Part shown: in pieces, positions 1 to 10,954 of the stretch
Layout: every line of letters begins with the position of its first letter
How positions within the stretch are numbered: position 1 is the first letter of the stretch
NCBI GenBank assembly: GCA_963971425.1
Contig: OZ020523.1
Span: 23,975,105-24,039,104, forward strand
Source of the DNA: Bryoerythrophyllum caledonicum
Taxonomy: Eukaryota; Streptophyta; Bryopsida; Pottiales; Pottiaceae
Direction of reading: 5' to 3'
Length of the DNA: 64,000 nt
Notes under the pieces: generated by a model
Databases searched by the model: none
The model's input: only the letters and a program-made list of their open reading frames with translations
Told to the model about the DNA's origin: nothing
Translations under genes and position numbers: made by a program

Positions 1-435
1 CCTAAAACAGACCCCCACAACCTCTCCAAAAAGCTTCTTCAACACCACCTACATACCAAAGGAACCAAGCCACATGCAGAGAGACGGATCGGAGTCACAA
101 ACGAGCCAACAAGGAGAGCATTCGGAGCAAACGAAACTCAGGGCTGCCCTGAACTTGATGTTCATCATCTGCCGAAACCATTAAACAGCCTCTCTTTTAC
201 CGACAACCTTACCCCCAAAATTCAGCTTCGAGGCCACGCAATTGCCCCGATCATGTCAACCAGGCTCCTACCGAAGCTCTCACCTTTCCCACAGAAAACT
301 CCTACCGAAACTCTTACAACAGAATGATCCAACTCAGGCAGTAGCAGAGGGATGATCAGCGGTCCACGGAAGTGATCAATTTGAGGTGATCATATACCTT
401 GGGCGCAGATACCGAGGCTGACCTCACCATGCAAG
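1..435. other. Unassigned left edge
   Basis: No reading frame, RNA or repeat boundary is recognised in this stretch. It ends where the first family A transposon copy begins. Confidence 0.5.
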
Positions 436-802
436 GGTAAGCGCAGCCCTCACACTTCTCTCTAAAACCGACAAGATAAGGAATGCGCATATATGGAGTG
501 AGGAGGTAATTATACTTTTATTTTTCGGTGATAGCCAATAGAATTACAATTCCAACCCAAGTGATTTCATATTTTTCTGATGAAAACTGAATTAGTTATG
601 AATTTTCAAACTGTGCAGCCATGTTTAGTGGGTGGCCAGCAATAGGTCACCCCCATGACCAACGACCAAAAGTAAGGGTTTTGACTAATGGCAAACCTCC
701 ATTTGGAGCTGAGTTGGTGGTAATGGGATGGAAGAGGGTTCGATATACCCCAATTTTATAGGCTTTGGCTATGGGTTTTGGTTGGTCATGGGGGGGCTTA
801 CC
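436..802 (+). mobile_element. Family A Harbinger-like MITE, copy A1
   Basis: This is a 367-bp non-coding element. It starts GGTAAGC and ends GCTTACC, so the ends are short inverted repeats. The same internal sequence recurs at 27978-28478 (A2, same strand) and 45095-45995 (A3, opposite strand, split by another element). Shared internal blocks include the stretch around 525-600 and the stretch around 690-770. The 62-codon frame starting at 728 lies inside this repeat and is not a gene. The superfamily is inferred from the TTA duplication around copy A3. Confidence 0.65.
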
Positions 803-827
803 TTGCATCTACTACATAGAACAAAAA

Positions 828-1900
828 AACAAAGGGCTAATACCCGGTCGATACCCAAACAATCTGTTGCGCCATATGGCAATATCCTGCATATCCGACT
901 TGTTGGCCTTCCTTGACACGTGGCAATAGTTAGGTAAGAGAGGAAGGGACATACCTAATGATGGAAACCAGGGATACCTAGGTGGTACCCACTGTAGGCA
1001 TAAATAATGGGCATATGCGTACTTTATTTCGGATTGTCATTGATCTGGTGGGGACAACGAGGGGTCGACTAGTATGATGATAAAAGAGGAAGGAGATACC
1101 TTGTGATGGAATCCAAGATACCTAGGTGGTACCAACAGTAGGAAGCGGCAACACATGGCATTTATTTTCATTGTATCTATTTTTACTTTGAAAATTTTAG
1201 TTAAAAAACCTGAACTTACATTACCTGTTGGGAACAACAAGTCAATTTACTACACCAAACACTGCATATAGTGTGGACCACAATAGTTCGAGTTTTTATA
1301 CTAATTAGAAATTTACATCCAATCGGCGACTGACACACACTTGCTTGAAACAAATAGCCAGTCAGATTTTGACATGCATGTGCTTGATGCAAATTAGTGT
1401 GGGTGATCCACATCAATTAGTGATCCACATCAATTATGCATCCGCACTATTTTCAATGTTTGGTGTAGTCTCTTTGTAATTATTATTATATCTATTACAT
1501 ATAATAAAATGGCCAAGAGCTAATACCCGGACTAATATGTGGGCATCTCAAAATGCGCCACATGGCAATATCCGGGTCAAGTTTACTCTATATACGTAGG
1601 AAATATGGGTATCTAAATAATGGATATATGTTTACTTTACTAAGGATTATTATTGTCTAGTTGGAGACAATGGAGGGTTCACTAGTCTCCCTACAGAATA
1701 AATGGCCAAGGCCAATAACTGGACCTATACCTAGGCATCTCAAAATGCGCCACGTGGCAATATCCGGGTCACTTTTACTTTATATACGTTGGAAATCCGG
1801 ATATATAAATAATGGGCCTATGTTTATATATATATCGTCCATCGTCCCCCCCGTCCTCCGTCCCCGTCCCCACCCCATCCTTTTTTTTTGGTGGTTTTTC
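828..1900 (+). repeat. Dispersed repeat with internal duplication
   Basis: Related blocks begin near 828, 1508 and 1701; the last two are about 193 bp apart. They share a stretch reading like CATCTCAAAATGCGCCAC followed by a GGCAATATCC motif. An inverted relative lies at about 10780-10925. The part at 1130-1250 resembles 12180-12290. No intact ORF is present. The link to the Helitron-like family next door is a guess from co-occurrence. Confidence 0.5.
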
Positions 1901-2274
1901 TTGTCATGCTGACTTGGCAATATTAGTTTTTTCCAACCCGACCCAGGTTAGGAATTACTGATCTCCAAGGTTTGAGATTAGGGTTTCAAGGGGTCGATGC
2001 TCTAGTTGGAGGTTTGGGGTTGAGTTTTTGGGGATTTCGGATTACCATACTGTTGATGGGTGAGATGTGATTGCACTTACAAAGCAGCAGAAGGTGTTGG
2101 AGCTTACACAACTTGCTGGTCTTGATATTCGAGAGGATACCTTTCTGATTGTGAGTTCGTAGTTGATCTAGAATTCTTTTGTTGTGTCCGTTTCTCAGTT
2201 TGTGTGGTTTAGGTTTCGACATTGTATGATGATTTTGTGCCCTTTGTCACCAAAGATGATGGATACAAATGACT

Positions 2275-2613
2275 TTTCTGCCGCTGATAATCGTCCTCCT
2301 TGTCGATAATCCGCGACGGCATCTTAAATCCAATCATGTCGTCGCCAACCTCCTTGCAAGGAATCTCGTTCATGATGCTCTACGGCACTTTGCAGGAAGC
2401 CAGCTTCTTCGCCACCTCCCTCTCGGTCGCATCCTATGTCTCCTCATCGTCACCATTCAGCGCAACAGAGCGCTCGTAACCCTCAAACTTGTTGGACGTG
2501 CCGTACAAATCCTTGTCGAAGCTCAGCGCGGTCAGCTTGGCCAGGCCCGCCTCGTGCTTGCGCCGCTCCTCCTGCGCCCTGGCAATCTCGCGGTCCGCGG
2601 CCTTGACCTCCAT
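2275..2613 (-). pseudogene. N-terminal fragment of splicing factor SF3B1 (captured exon)
   Basis: Read on the minus strand, an ATG at 2613 opens a frame that resembles the N-terminus of plant splicing factor 3B subunit 1, the U2 snRNP scaffold that contacts the branch site. Recognisable blocks are AQEERRKHEAGLAKLTALSF, DKDLYG, SIMNEIP and RIIDKEDDY, in the family order. Two in-frame TAG codons interrupt it, after about 59 and 79 codons. The fragment stops after about 112 codons where the family continues for over 1,000 residues, so it is one exon and not a gene. Sequence above 2613 looks like the matching 5' leader. The surrounding Helitron-like array suggests gene capture. The overlapping plus-strand frame from 2269 is its shadow. 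Confidence 0.7.
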
Positions 2614-2889
2614 GATTGCCCCAAAACCCTACCCTCCTCCTCAAACCCTAATTACTCGAAAACTCCTCCTCCTTCTCAACAAACTCCACACCACTCTACC
2701 ATCAAATTCCGCCGCTCCGTGCGGAGGAAGCACGGCGGAGGTTGACCCAATTTCCTTGATTCACGCTACAATCACCTTGTATTTTTTCTGTAACAATTTC
2801 TCTTGAATCATTTTCTGGAGTATGACAAACTGTTCACTGCTACTTTCTTCGTACTAAGAGCTGGTGGAATCGGTCGACGTTTGTTTTGT

Positions 2890-3130
2890 AGGTTACACTG
2901 CGCATGAAGGAGAAGATACAGTGTGAAATATTTGACCTGAAAGTCTTGGATGGAGCTCCCAAGGAGCAACTCGAGGTTGTGCTGAAAATTGCAGTGATGT
3001 GCATCAACGCGGTGGCAGAAAAGCGGCCCACGATGAACGCCGTGTTACAATTACTGGAGACCAACTCGTGCAGCGGCGAGGCTAGCGATTCCATTACCAA
3101 CTCCTACAGATCATCTCATTCTGTCCAGGA
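2890..3130 (+). pseudogene. C-terminal fragment of a receptor-like protein kinase
   Basis: The translation from about 2904 contains the end of a plant receptor-like kinase domain (subdomain XI): a FDLKVLDG turn, a helix ending KIAVMCI, then the EKRPTM motif with its invariant Arg, then a Leu-rich last helix. A TTTGTAG stretch just upstream looks like an intron acceptor. The remaining kinase subdomains are absent. Past 3140 the frame runs into Helitron-like repeat sequence. This is a captured exon and not a functional gene. Confidence 0.6.
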
Positions 3131-3246
3131 AGCCCGAGGCGACCTATTTCATCCAAACGCCGCTTTTTCATCGGCGCGTTTGTTTTTCATCAACACGTTC
3201 ATCCGTTTGATTCGTTCTTCATCCTGTATTCTTTTATAGATATAGA

Positions 3247-3673
3247 CTAGGGATAACCCGAGTCCTCCGGACACAACATTTTTTTGGGTTGAGTCCCCAC
3301 CTCCCCGTCCCCTAGCCCTTTCCCTCCAATCCATTGTCCCCCCGTACTTGTCCCCTGTCCCCTGTCCCCCTCCCTGACACAACAATTTTTTGTGTTGAGT
3401 CCCCACCTCCACGTCCCCTAGCCCTTTCCCTCCCGTCCCCCGTCCCCGTCCTCCCCGTCCTTGTCCCCTTGTCCCCGTCCCCCGTTCCCGTCCCCATCCC
3501 CCTCCCTATCCCGTCCTTTTATCCAAAACCCTAACTTTTAGCTTTTATTTAGTTTTTAGCTTTTAACTTTTAACTTTCGCATCACTTTTTCATCCAAGCT
3601 CGACGCGCCGTTTTCATATACGCGTTCATCCATTCGACGGATTCTTCATCCTATATTCTTTTATAGATATAGA
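3247..3673 (-). mobile_element. Helitron-like tandem unit, 427 bp
   Basis: On the minus strand it runs from TCTATATCTATAAAAGAA at 3673 to CTAG at 3250-3247. Just before the CTAG is a hairpin with stem GTCC/GGAC and loop GGA. TC at the 5' end, CTAG at the 3' end and a hairpin about 10 nt before it are the standard Helitron end features. The middle is a CCCCGT-rich low-complexity tract. Confidence 0.55.
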
Positions 3674-4385
3674 CTAGTGGGGTACCCGTGTCCTCCGGAC
3701 ACAACATTTTTTTTTGTTGAGCCCCCACTTCCCCGTCTCCTAGCCCTTTCTCTCCAATCCATCGTCTCACCCGTCCTTGTCCCCTTGTCCCCCGTCCCCA
3801 TCTCCGTCCCCGTCCCCATCCCCGTCCCCGTCCCGTCCCCATCCCCCATCCCCCGTCCCCGTCCCCCGTCCCCCATCCCCATCCCCGTCCCCCTCCCCGT
3901 CCCCCTCCTCGTCCCCATCCCCGTCCCCGTCCCCCTCCCCGTCCCCGTCCCTCTTTTTATCCAAAATCCTATCTTTTAGCTTTTCATTTCATCCGAAACC
4001 CTAATTTTTAGCTTTTACTATTGCATCAATTTTCATCCAAGCTTGACGTGTTTTACATCCGACGTGTTCTTCATCCTAAATTCTTTTATAATAAGAGACT
4101 AGTGGGGTACCCGTGTCCTCCGGTCACAACATTTTTTTGTGTTGAGTCTCCACCTCCCCGTCCCCTAGCCCTTTTCCTCCAATCCATCGTCCCCCCTTCC
4201 CCCATCCCCCGTCCCGCGTCCCCCGTCCCCGTCTCCATCCATGTCCCCGTCCCCATCCCCACCCCCGTCCTCGTCCCGCATCCCCTGTCCCCGTCCCGCA
4301 TCCCCCGTCCCTGTCCCCATCCATGTCCCCGTCCCCGTCCCCATCCCCGCCCCGTCCCCCGTCCCCGTCCCCATCCCTGCCCTTT
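3410..4385. repeat. CCCCGT/CCCCAT low-complexity tracts
   Basis: Three tracts of imperfect CCCCGT and CCCCAT hexamers lie at about 3420-3515, 3780-3950 and 4190-4385, one per Helitron-like unit. A shorter related tract is at 11430-11475. They generate long Pro/Ser and Gly/Asp frames on the two strands that are not genes. Confidence 0.85.
3674..4098 (-). mobile_element. Helitron-like tandem unit, 425 bp
   Basis: On the minus strand it begins TCTCTTATTATAAAAGAA at 4098 and ends CTAG at 3677-3674. The hairpin GTGTCCGGAGGACAC precedes the CTAG by about 11 nt. Both neighbours abut it directly, with no spacer. It carries the longest CCCCGT tract (3780-3950). The proline-rich and glycine-rich frames on both strands here are products of that tract. 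Confidence 0.6.
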
Positions 4386-6153
4386 TTGAAAATGTAATTG
4401 TAGAATCTTCTAATTCTTTATGAGATGAATGATGTGGTAGATAGATAGTGTTGTAAACTATACATATATACTTTTTATAATCTTTCTAAGTGAAAATTAA
4501 AAGTGTCTTGCAAAACAAAAGTTCCTCGTCCTTTAGCTTCAGGTTCTCGGCGCGGGCAATCTCCATTTCCCGCTTCGATATAGATACCCGTATAGATACC
4601 ATGGTAATTCATGACAGTTTTTCCCCGGATGGCAACTTTCATGTAAAACATCATGTACTTAAAAGGAAACGATGAATCTGGTTCACCATACAACAATTTA
4701 CATGTTAAAGACAATAAAATGTTTCCTCCATCTAATCAAAACCCTCATTTCTCTTCCCAAATAGACCAAAAAATAATTACCTGCATAGTTTCCCATCATT
4801 TCTGACCACCAAGCTGAAACCCTAAACCTAAAACCCAAAACCCTAATGAACATCATGTGTTACTTGGACCTGCGCGGCTTGCTTCTGGTGAAACGACTTC
4901 CCCGATGTTTTCCAGATGTTGCAACGCTTCCTTGACATTCGTCTTCAACGCTTTCTTCTTTGCGGCGTCTACCTCCTCGATTACCTTGCCAATGCGATGT
5001 ATGTTCACAGCGACATCGATTCCTGCGCCTTGATCGAGCACTTCGTACAACACCATCAAAATCTAGGGCCAACTTCTAGTTGGTCCAGCCCAGCACGAAA
5101 TTGTTCCCTATATGTTACACGTAGATGTCTCATCACCATCCTAGAACCTGTGATTGCTTCACCCCGAGGCTCCAACATGGTAGCAACTTCTGAATATTAT
5201 ATATGATCCTGCTCTTTAACATATCGCTATCATCGTTGGAACTCCAACAGTTGCACTGTTCCATTCGATCTCAGCATCTGCCATCATTCTGCATAATTTT
5301 CCAATGTCAATATAAACACGAAGAGAAGAGGAAGAGGAAGGGAGAGAGTGTAGAAAAAAGAGGAGATCCTGGAGGAATGTGTCTACCTTGCAGACTTAGA
5401 AGGCTTCAGTTGAGGCGGAAGAGGTTTCTTGCCAGGAGGATCAGCCATCAGCCTGCAAATTGATCCAAATTGTTAAGATCGGATCGACCAAAAACTCATG
5501 ATTCTCAAAAGAAATAGAAGAGAGACGTATCTACCTCGACTGGGGTTTAGCAGGATCGGTCTCCTTGCGCATGAATCCGTGGTAGCGAAGCTTCTCAGAA
5601 GACCTTCGACTGCTTTGCATTTCATTCATTTTCGGTGCAAGGGTACTCGAGGTCCAAGCGTTTGTACGATCTCAAAACCTAGATTACACCTTGAATAACC
5701 CCATGTAGAGCCCTCAACAGCGAGGAAGCTATCAGGTCAAGCTCACGGAACCTCAAAAGAATACTCTAGAGTAGGGAAAGATTCTTGAATTTAGAGAGAA
5801 AAGTGAGAAAACTTAGCAACACTTGTGTCGAGAAGCGGTGAACAGTCAACTTCACATCCCGAAACAAAAAAGAGGAACATGTACACAAATGTTCTGGAGT
5901 TGCAAAAGCAGAAGCGAGCACGTCACTCATAATGCTCTCGTAAACTCAAACGGCGCCTCCTCCTCCATCACTCACACGCGCCACCGGCGACACACCGCCC
6001 GCACCCGAATCGCGTCGCGCACCTGCAGCTTCTTCAAAACCTCCGCCAACACCGTTTTCATCCCTAACTACGACTTTTCATCGGCACGTTCATCCATCCG
6101 ACGTGTTTTACATCCGACGTGTTCTTCATCCTGAATTCTTTTATAATAAGAGA
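4099..6153 (-). mobile_element. Helitron-like element, 2,055 bp, carrying exon-like fragments
   Basis: On the minus strand it starts TCTCTTATTATAAAAGAA at 6153 after an A, and ends CTAG at 4102-4099. A near-perfect hairpin (GTGACCGGAGGACAC) lies before the CTAG. It encodes no RepHel, so it would be non-autonomous. Between the ends lie several exon-like minus-strand segments (4853-5700). The structure fits a gene-capturing Helitron. The family call rests on end structure only. Confidence 0.6.
4853..5700 (-). pseudogene. Exon-like fragments of an unrecognised host gene
   Basis: Three minus-strand pieces look like exons of one gene. The first, about 5700-5540, ends in a Lys/Arg-rich stretch near LRYHGFMRKETDPAK before a GTAGA donor-like site. 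The second, about 5445-5390, starts ATG and reads MADPPGKKPLPPQLKPSKS before a GTAGAC donor-like site. The third, about 5068-4853, follows a TAG acceptor-like site and gives a clean frame of about 68 codons including VLYEVLDQGAGIDVAVNIH and a Lys-rich helix. I do not recognise the protein. The GC content and splice-like borders suggest captured exons inside the Helitron-like element. Confidence 0.4.
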
Positions 6154-6160
6154 TATAAAA
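6055..6160 (-). repeat. 5' end of the Helitron-like element
   Basis: This is the family 5' segment, also seen at 3590-3680 and 4030-4098. It contains repeated GACGTGTT and TTCATCC motifs on the plus strand. Confidence 0.55.
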
Positions 6161-6460
6161 GTCAATGTAAAAGTAAAAGAAATAAAAGTAAATGCCTTAT
6201 ATCACCGGCTCCTATGGCGGGGTATCACTTAGGTATTTCCGGTTTCCATTACAAGGTACTAGGTAGGTCCATTCCTCTTTTACCACATGTGAAAGTCTGA
6301 AACTCCCACTTGGTTGCCTCTACCAAAAAAATTAGTTGAAATTGTGATTATTAGCTTAGATAACCAACAAAGTAGTTAGTATTACGTAGAAGTAGGTTGT
6401 ATAATAATTAGTGGAATTAGATGAATGCTTAACTAGTTAATTAGTGTTATAGTGGTGATA
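6161..6460. other. AT-rich spacer
   Basis: Nothing recognisable lies in this stretch on either strand. Confidence 0.5.
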
Positions 6461-6836
6461 TAACCGGGCCTTAAAATGACCAAGGTTATGCCCGGTAAAA
6501 CCTAAAAAGAATGCCCGGGAAGGATCTTCGGGACAAAAGTCTAAATCACCACTTAAAACTAATCTAGCTAGTCAAGTCTTCATCAAGTAGATGGACTATT
6601 TATTAGTGTTTCTTTTTAGTTTAGTTGTTCATGTTTCTTTCTATTTTATTCATTGGAAAAAACTTAAATTCTTATTTTGAAAGATTAAGAATTTGATTTT
6701 ATATGAAAAAGAAAATGAAAGAAAAAGAAAATAGAAAAAATATATTAAAAAATAGAAATATAAATAAAACTCTGATTGATAACCGGCCAATACCGGGTAC
6801 CAACCCGGGTACCAGCACATGGAGGGTACCAACCTG

Positions 6837-6960
6837 GATACCGGACACCCGAGAGCACACACACGAGCACAGCCGAGAGCACTCACACGAGCACGACTGA
6901 AAGCACACACGAGCACGGCTGAGAGCACACACACGAGTACAGCCGAGAGCACAACCCGAG
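6837..6960 (+). repeat. Short tandem repeat of GAGCACACACACGAGCAC type
   Basis: There are about four to five imperfect copies of a 25-30-bp unit containing CCGAGAGCAC and CACACGAGCA. It produces the Arg/Thr/His-rich frame on the plus strand and a Cys/Val-rich frame on the minus strand. Neither looks like a gene. Confidence 0.7.
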
Positions 6961-7939
6961 GAAGAAGAAGAAGGAGGGGGAGCAAGAGGAGCAAGAGCAA
7001 GAGGAGGGTTGTTAAGTGCAACGACGTAGGGTTTGAATCTTCAAACCTAGGATTTGTAAGAAGTTTGTAGTGGAGGAGGTTTTTTGACACAACGGAGGTG
7101 GAGATTCCTAGGTGTGGAGGCGGTGCAAGGAGATTCACGGTCGCGGTGAGAAGATTCAGAGATCAAACCACGATTTCAAGGACGTTGCGGATGCAACAAG
7201 GAGGTGGCAAGAAGTTGTGAACAAGGTGACTCTTGCCAATTCATGGGTTTTTCTTGTTTGTACAACTTTCTTGTTTGTTAGATCTCTTCCCACTTTTCTT
7301 TTCCCGGGGTGAATTCCGGTTGCATTCTTTCCGGTCTAGAGAAAAGTCTCCCGGTAGACTCTACCTAGACCTTGTAGGTCATAGATCTTGAATTCTTGTA
7401 TTTATGCGTCTATCTTTTTGTCTCATCATTTTTGTCTCATTATTTGTCATGGCCTTGTGGCAAGTCTTCTTGTATGTTTTCTCTATTTTTCCCTCTTCTC
7501 TAGGTCTTGCCTAAATTTTCCATCTTTATCCCTGCCTTTCTAGCTAAACGGAAAACCTCCTTTCAAATTCTTGTTCTCCTAAGTCATCTCTTTGAAGTAG
7601 TTAATTGTAATGTTGTTTCGTTAGTCGTGCTCCTAGATACGTGAGATGTCTGCATCCACGATAGTCTAGTAAAGTGTTTTGGAAAAAGTACACCGGTTGT
7701 CCGCTATATTTATGTTTTCCGGGCCGGATCGGAGGTTGTGATAAGTTGATAGGGAGATTGGTGGAAGTACATGCACATCACGGAGCTAGTCCATCCCGGA
7801 CTAGATGGTTCTACTGGTACCATTGACGCTTTTAAAGGTTGACCCGAACAAGTGAGAGGGGATTGAGAAAGGTGAACAGCTAGATGATGACCTCATCCGG
7901 ATGGGTTGCAGAGAATTATACGAGAAGCCTTGGGTCTTC

Positions 7940-9363
7940 TAGAAGGGACGTGCAACTGCAAAGTTGCTACCTCCCGGGACGCCCAGGGAAGTCTACCAGG
8001 CTAATTTCCGGTCATGGACCACAAAAGTATGGCGTGAGGTGTATTCCTTTCGTCTAGACGAGGGGTGGACACCCGGAGTTAACCGGGAGCTATTGGATAA
8101 ACACGTGTCGAATTCCTATGGCGTGTCGAAAAGTGCTACCAGAGTGATCAATTCACGAACCACTAATTGAGGAGGGTGGTTGAATTTTTAAACCCAATCT
8201 TCTACCTCAACCGACGTGAAAGAGTTAGAGCACAATTAGCCACCACCTACATACAAGCATTTTTTGAGGATTCATTTTCGGAATGCGAGTCTTTGTTGGA
8301 AGAGGCAATTTTGCCTCAATTCCGGGCAATTCAACAAGGTGGATGGTCCAAGACTTTCTTGACTCCATATCTCATGCACTTGTATGAGTATCACGATTGT
8401 CTGGAGCCGGAAGATAAGAGAATGTAGAGACAAAGGCTAGCTCTTCAAAATCATGCTCCCTGGGCCTTTCTCCAACACACTGAGCTATAGTTGGCGTTAC
8501 CGGCAATTCCACGGTAAGCCTCGTCATCTTAGGCAATCTTGAACGAGGGTAGGTCCTCCCGGTCTCACCGGGAAAAACCACCACCACCACCCCGGCCATC
8601 CAAAAATCTCACTCCCGTGGAGAATATAGCCAAGTTCTCTTGGGAGGTGACCCAGAATATTCAGCAGATGGAGATGGAGCTTCTGGAAGCAAGGAGTCTT
8701 CAGAGGGCTCTTTGGAAGGTATTTGGAGTGGAAAATACCGGAGATATCTTGGCTGCAGCCCGAAAAGACCGGGAACAATTGACCAAAGTGAAGAAAGATC
8801 TCCGAACATCTGAGAAGGAGTATCTTGACACGAAGGCCAAGGCTCAGGAAACCATGGTGGCACTGACCAAGTTACTTGCCGGACAAACGAGTGCAATTAC
8901 ATCATTGCAAGACCAGAGCCCACCTCAAAAGAAGAGAAGATTTGTCTATGACAATTCTCTTTCTTCAAAAGAGGATGATCCACCCATTCAATGCCCCGTC
9001 GGTCGAGCGGATTCTCCATCTTCCAAGGAGTGGGGTGTGAAAGTCTACAAAAGGCAACGAGGCCTCCCAGTAAAACCTCTCGGGAAGGAACCGGTCGACC
9101 TTTCTTTCTGACAACCGGATTCTTTGGTTGAGTCTTCAGTAGCTATGCTTGTTGATCCAGTGGAGGCTTCTTTCGTATCAGTGGATACTCCCGATATACT
9201 GGTGGATATTTCCAATGCACCGGTAGACCTCCCGGTTGAGACTTCCAACCTTCTGGTGGATTCTCTTGACCATGTACCCGCGAGTACGTCCAATCTTCTA
9301 GTCAATCCCCCTATAGATCAACCGGGAGATAATTCCATTCATCTGGATGAGTCTTCCGGTTGA
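7940..9363 (+). pseudogene. Decayed gag-like or retroelement-like reading frame
   Basis: An almost open plus-strand frame can be followed from about 7940. The first part lies in one frame (VWREVYSFRLDEGW block). After a shift near 8167 it continues in a single frame to 9363, broken by stops at 8425, around 8490-8540 and at 9109-9111. The segment from about 8600 to 8890 encodes a Lys/Glu/Leu-rich helix likely to form a coiled coil. A basic KKRRF patch and a tail with repeated (L/I)LVD motifs follow. No reverse transcriptase or integrase was found nearby. A gag-like origin is a guess from composition and repeat context. Confidence 0.35.
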
Positions 9364-10640
9364 GACTTTGTTATATGTTATAATGAATTTATCCAATCGG
9401 TTGATGGGATGTTGTTAAAATTGCTAGATTTAAACACTAGGGTCAGAGTAGTGATGTCGATGAGGCCCCATTGTGCACGTGGTTGCTACCACACAAGTGA
9501 TTTCTTTGGCTACCTACTTTTATTAGGGAATGTTTTATCGGTGTCAAACCAGGAGTCGTCCAGTTTATCGGTCTATTGGTAATCCGCCGGTGACTAGGTT
9601 GCCCTTGATTTTAGGATCTAGATGCCATTTTCCACCTTTTGGGGATCTAGTTTTGGAGGGTAGCTAGTGGCCTTTGTGTACTTAAAGAGCCTTGGGCTCT
9701 TGGTTTAAGTACTCTTATCTTTGTTTCTTTGCTTGTGTCTTGCCTTCATTGCTTGTGTCTAGAGTCTATGTTGAGCTTGTGTGAGTAGAGGGAGAGAGGA
9801 TTGAATCCTCCTAGTGAGTCTTTGTTAGGATGTACAAGGTTGTAGTTTGTTGAATGTTATGTGATTGAATGTGAATTAAGGCTTCCGGAGGTAGTATGAT
9901 ATCCAAGTTAGATAGGTGGAATAAGATCTGGGATCTGCTCCAAACCCTTGATTGGTTATACCGAGATGTTGCTTACCGGATAGGATCCGGAAAGCCCACG
10001 GCTATTTATGATAGCATCCTTTAAGTGGGAAGTGTTTGAATTGGTACGGAGGAGGGGTGATATCCCCCCTCTTGATATACTAGGAGAGATCCCGGCTAAG
10101 CGTGAGTCCAGAGAATTCCGGGGTTTTTACCCTTACAGTGGATGAGATCCCTTGATCCCCGTGGAAAGTTGTCTTGCTTATGTGATTTGCTTAGCATTAG
10201 ACTCTTGTGATTCTTGTATCTTCTTTGTTTGATTCATTGGGTGTGGTTGTAGTTGGAACCCGACTTTGTGTGATCGGTTTAGCAAGACTATTTTCCGGTA
10301 GATTGTGAAACCTTTTAACTCTTTCATGGTGTAGAGTTGGGTTGAGGATATTGTGGCCTCTAGACTGTGAGAACGAAGGGCAGTGGCTTTCCGGGCACTG
10401 TAAAAACTTACTAGAAAACTACTCTGACGCTAAACAGAGTTTAAATTAAACATTTGTGGTGACTTGTTACCGGTCACTGAGGTAATGGAGAAGCCATCCT
10501 CCGGGATGGGCTGAGGTATTAAGTGTGAATTGTTCTTAGATTTAAAAAGTTTGAGTCACGATAAAAATCCCCGGAAACGATCTAGTTAGGGGGGCTCGCT
10601 TAAGGTTAATTTCGGTTAACTTTGAGAATTACAAATTACT
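9364..10640. other. CCGG-rich non-coding tail of the retroelement-like stretch
   Basis: This has no open frame of note. Its composition and frequent CCGG sites match 6470-9363, so it may belong to the same decayed unit. I could not find paired long terminal repeats. Confidence 0.3.
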
Positions 10641-10707
10641 AGACTACGACACCACATGTCAAGGAAGGCTAATATTAGGGTAGTCCGGATATTGGACCCT
10701 CTTCTTT

Positions 10708-10711
<4 letters not shown>

Positions 10712-10746
<35 letters not shown>
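10712..10746. repeat. TA dinucleotide microsatellite
   Basis: About 15 TA repeats follow an oligo-T run. The minus-strand frame that reads Ile-Tyr repeats here is an artefact of it. Confidence 0.95.
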
Positions 10747-10954
10747 TTCACTAGTGGATCCTCTGTTTTCTGCAACAGGTCAATGATAATCCTTAATAAA
10801 ATAAACATATGCCCATTATTTAGATACTTGGATTTTCTACATATATAAAGTAAAAGTGACTTGGATATCGCCATGTAGCGCATTTTGAGATGCCTAGGTA
10901 ATGGTCCGATTATTGGCCTTGGCTATTGATTATATAGACATATATATATATATT

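Larger units (their letters stand above)
2275..3246 (-). mobile_element. Fourth head-to-tail Helitron-like unit (far end not found)
   Basis: On the minus strand this unit begins TCTATATCTATAAAAGAA at 3246, directly after the CTAG end (3250-3247) of the unit before it. It carries the kinase and SF3B1 fragments. I could not place its own 3' end, so the lower coordinate is only the last captured sequence I recognise. Confidence 0.4.

Noticed and set aside
2269..2745. 158-codon plus-strand frame
   Set aside because: The opposite strand carries the SF3B1-like exon; this frame is its complement.
3312..4389. Many Pro/Ser-rich and Gly/Asp-rich frames on both strands
   Set aside because: They arise from CCCCGT hexamer tracts and occur in several frames at once.
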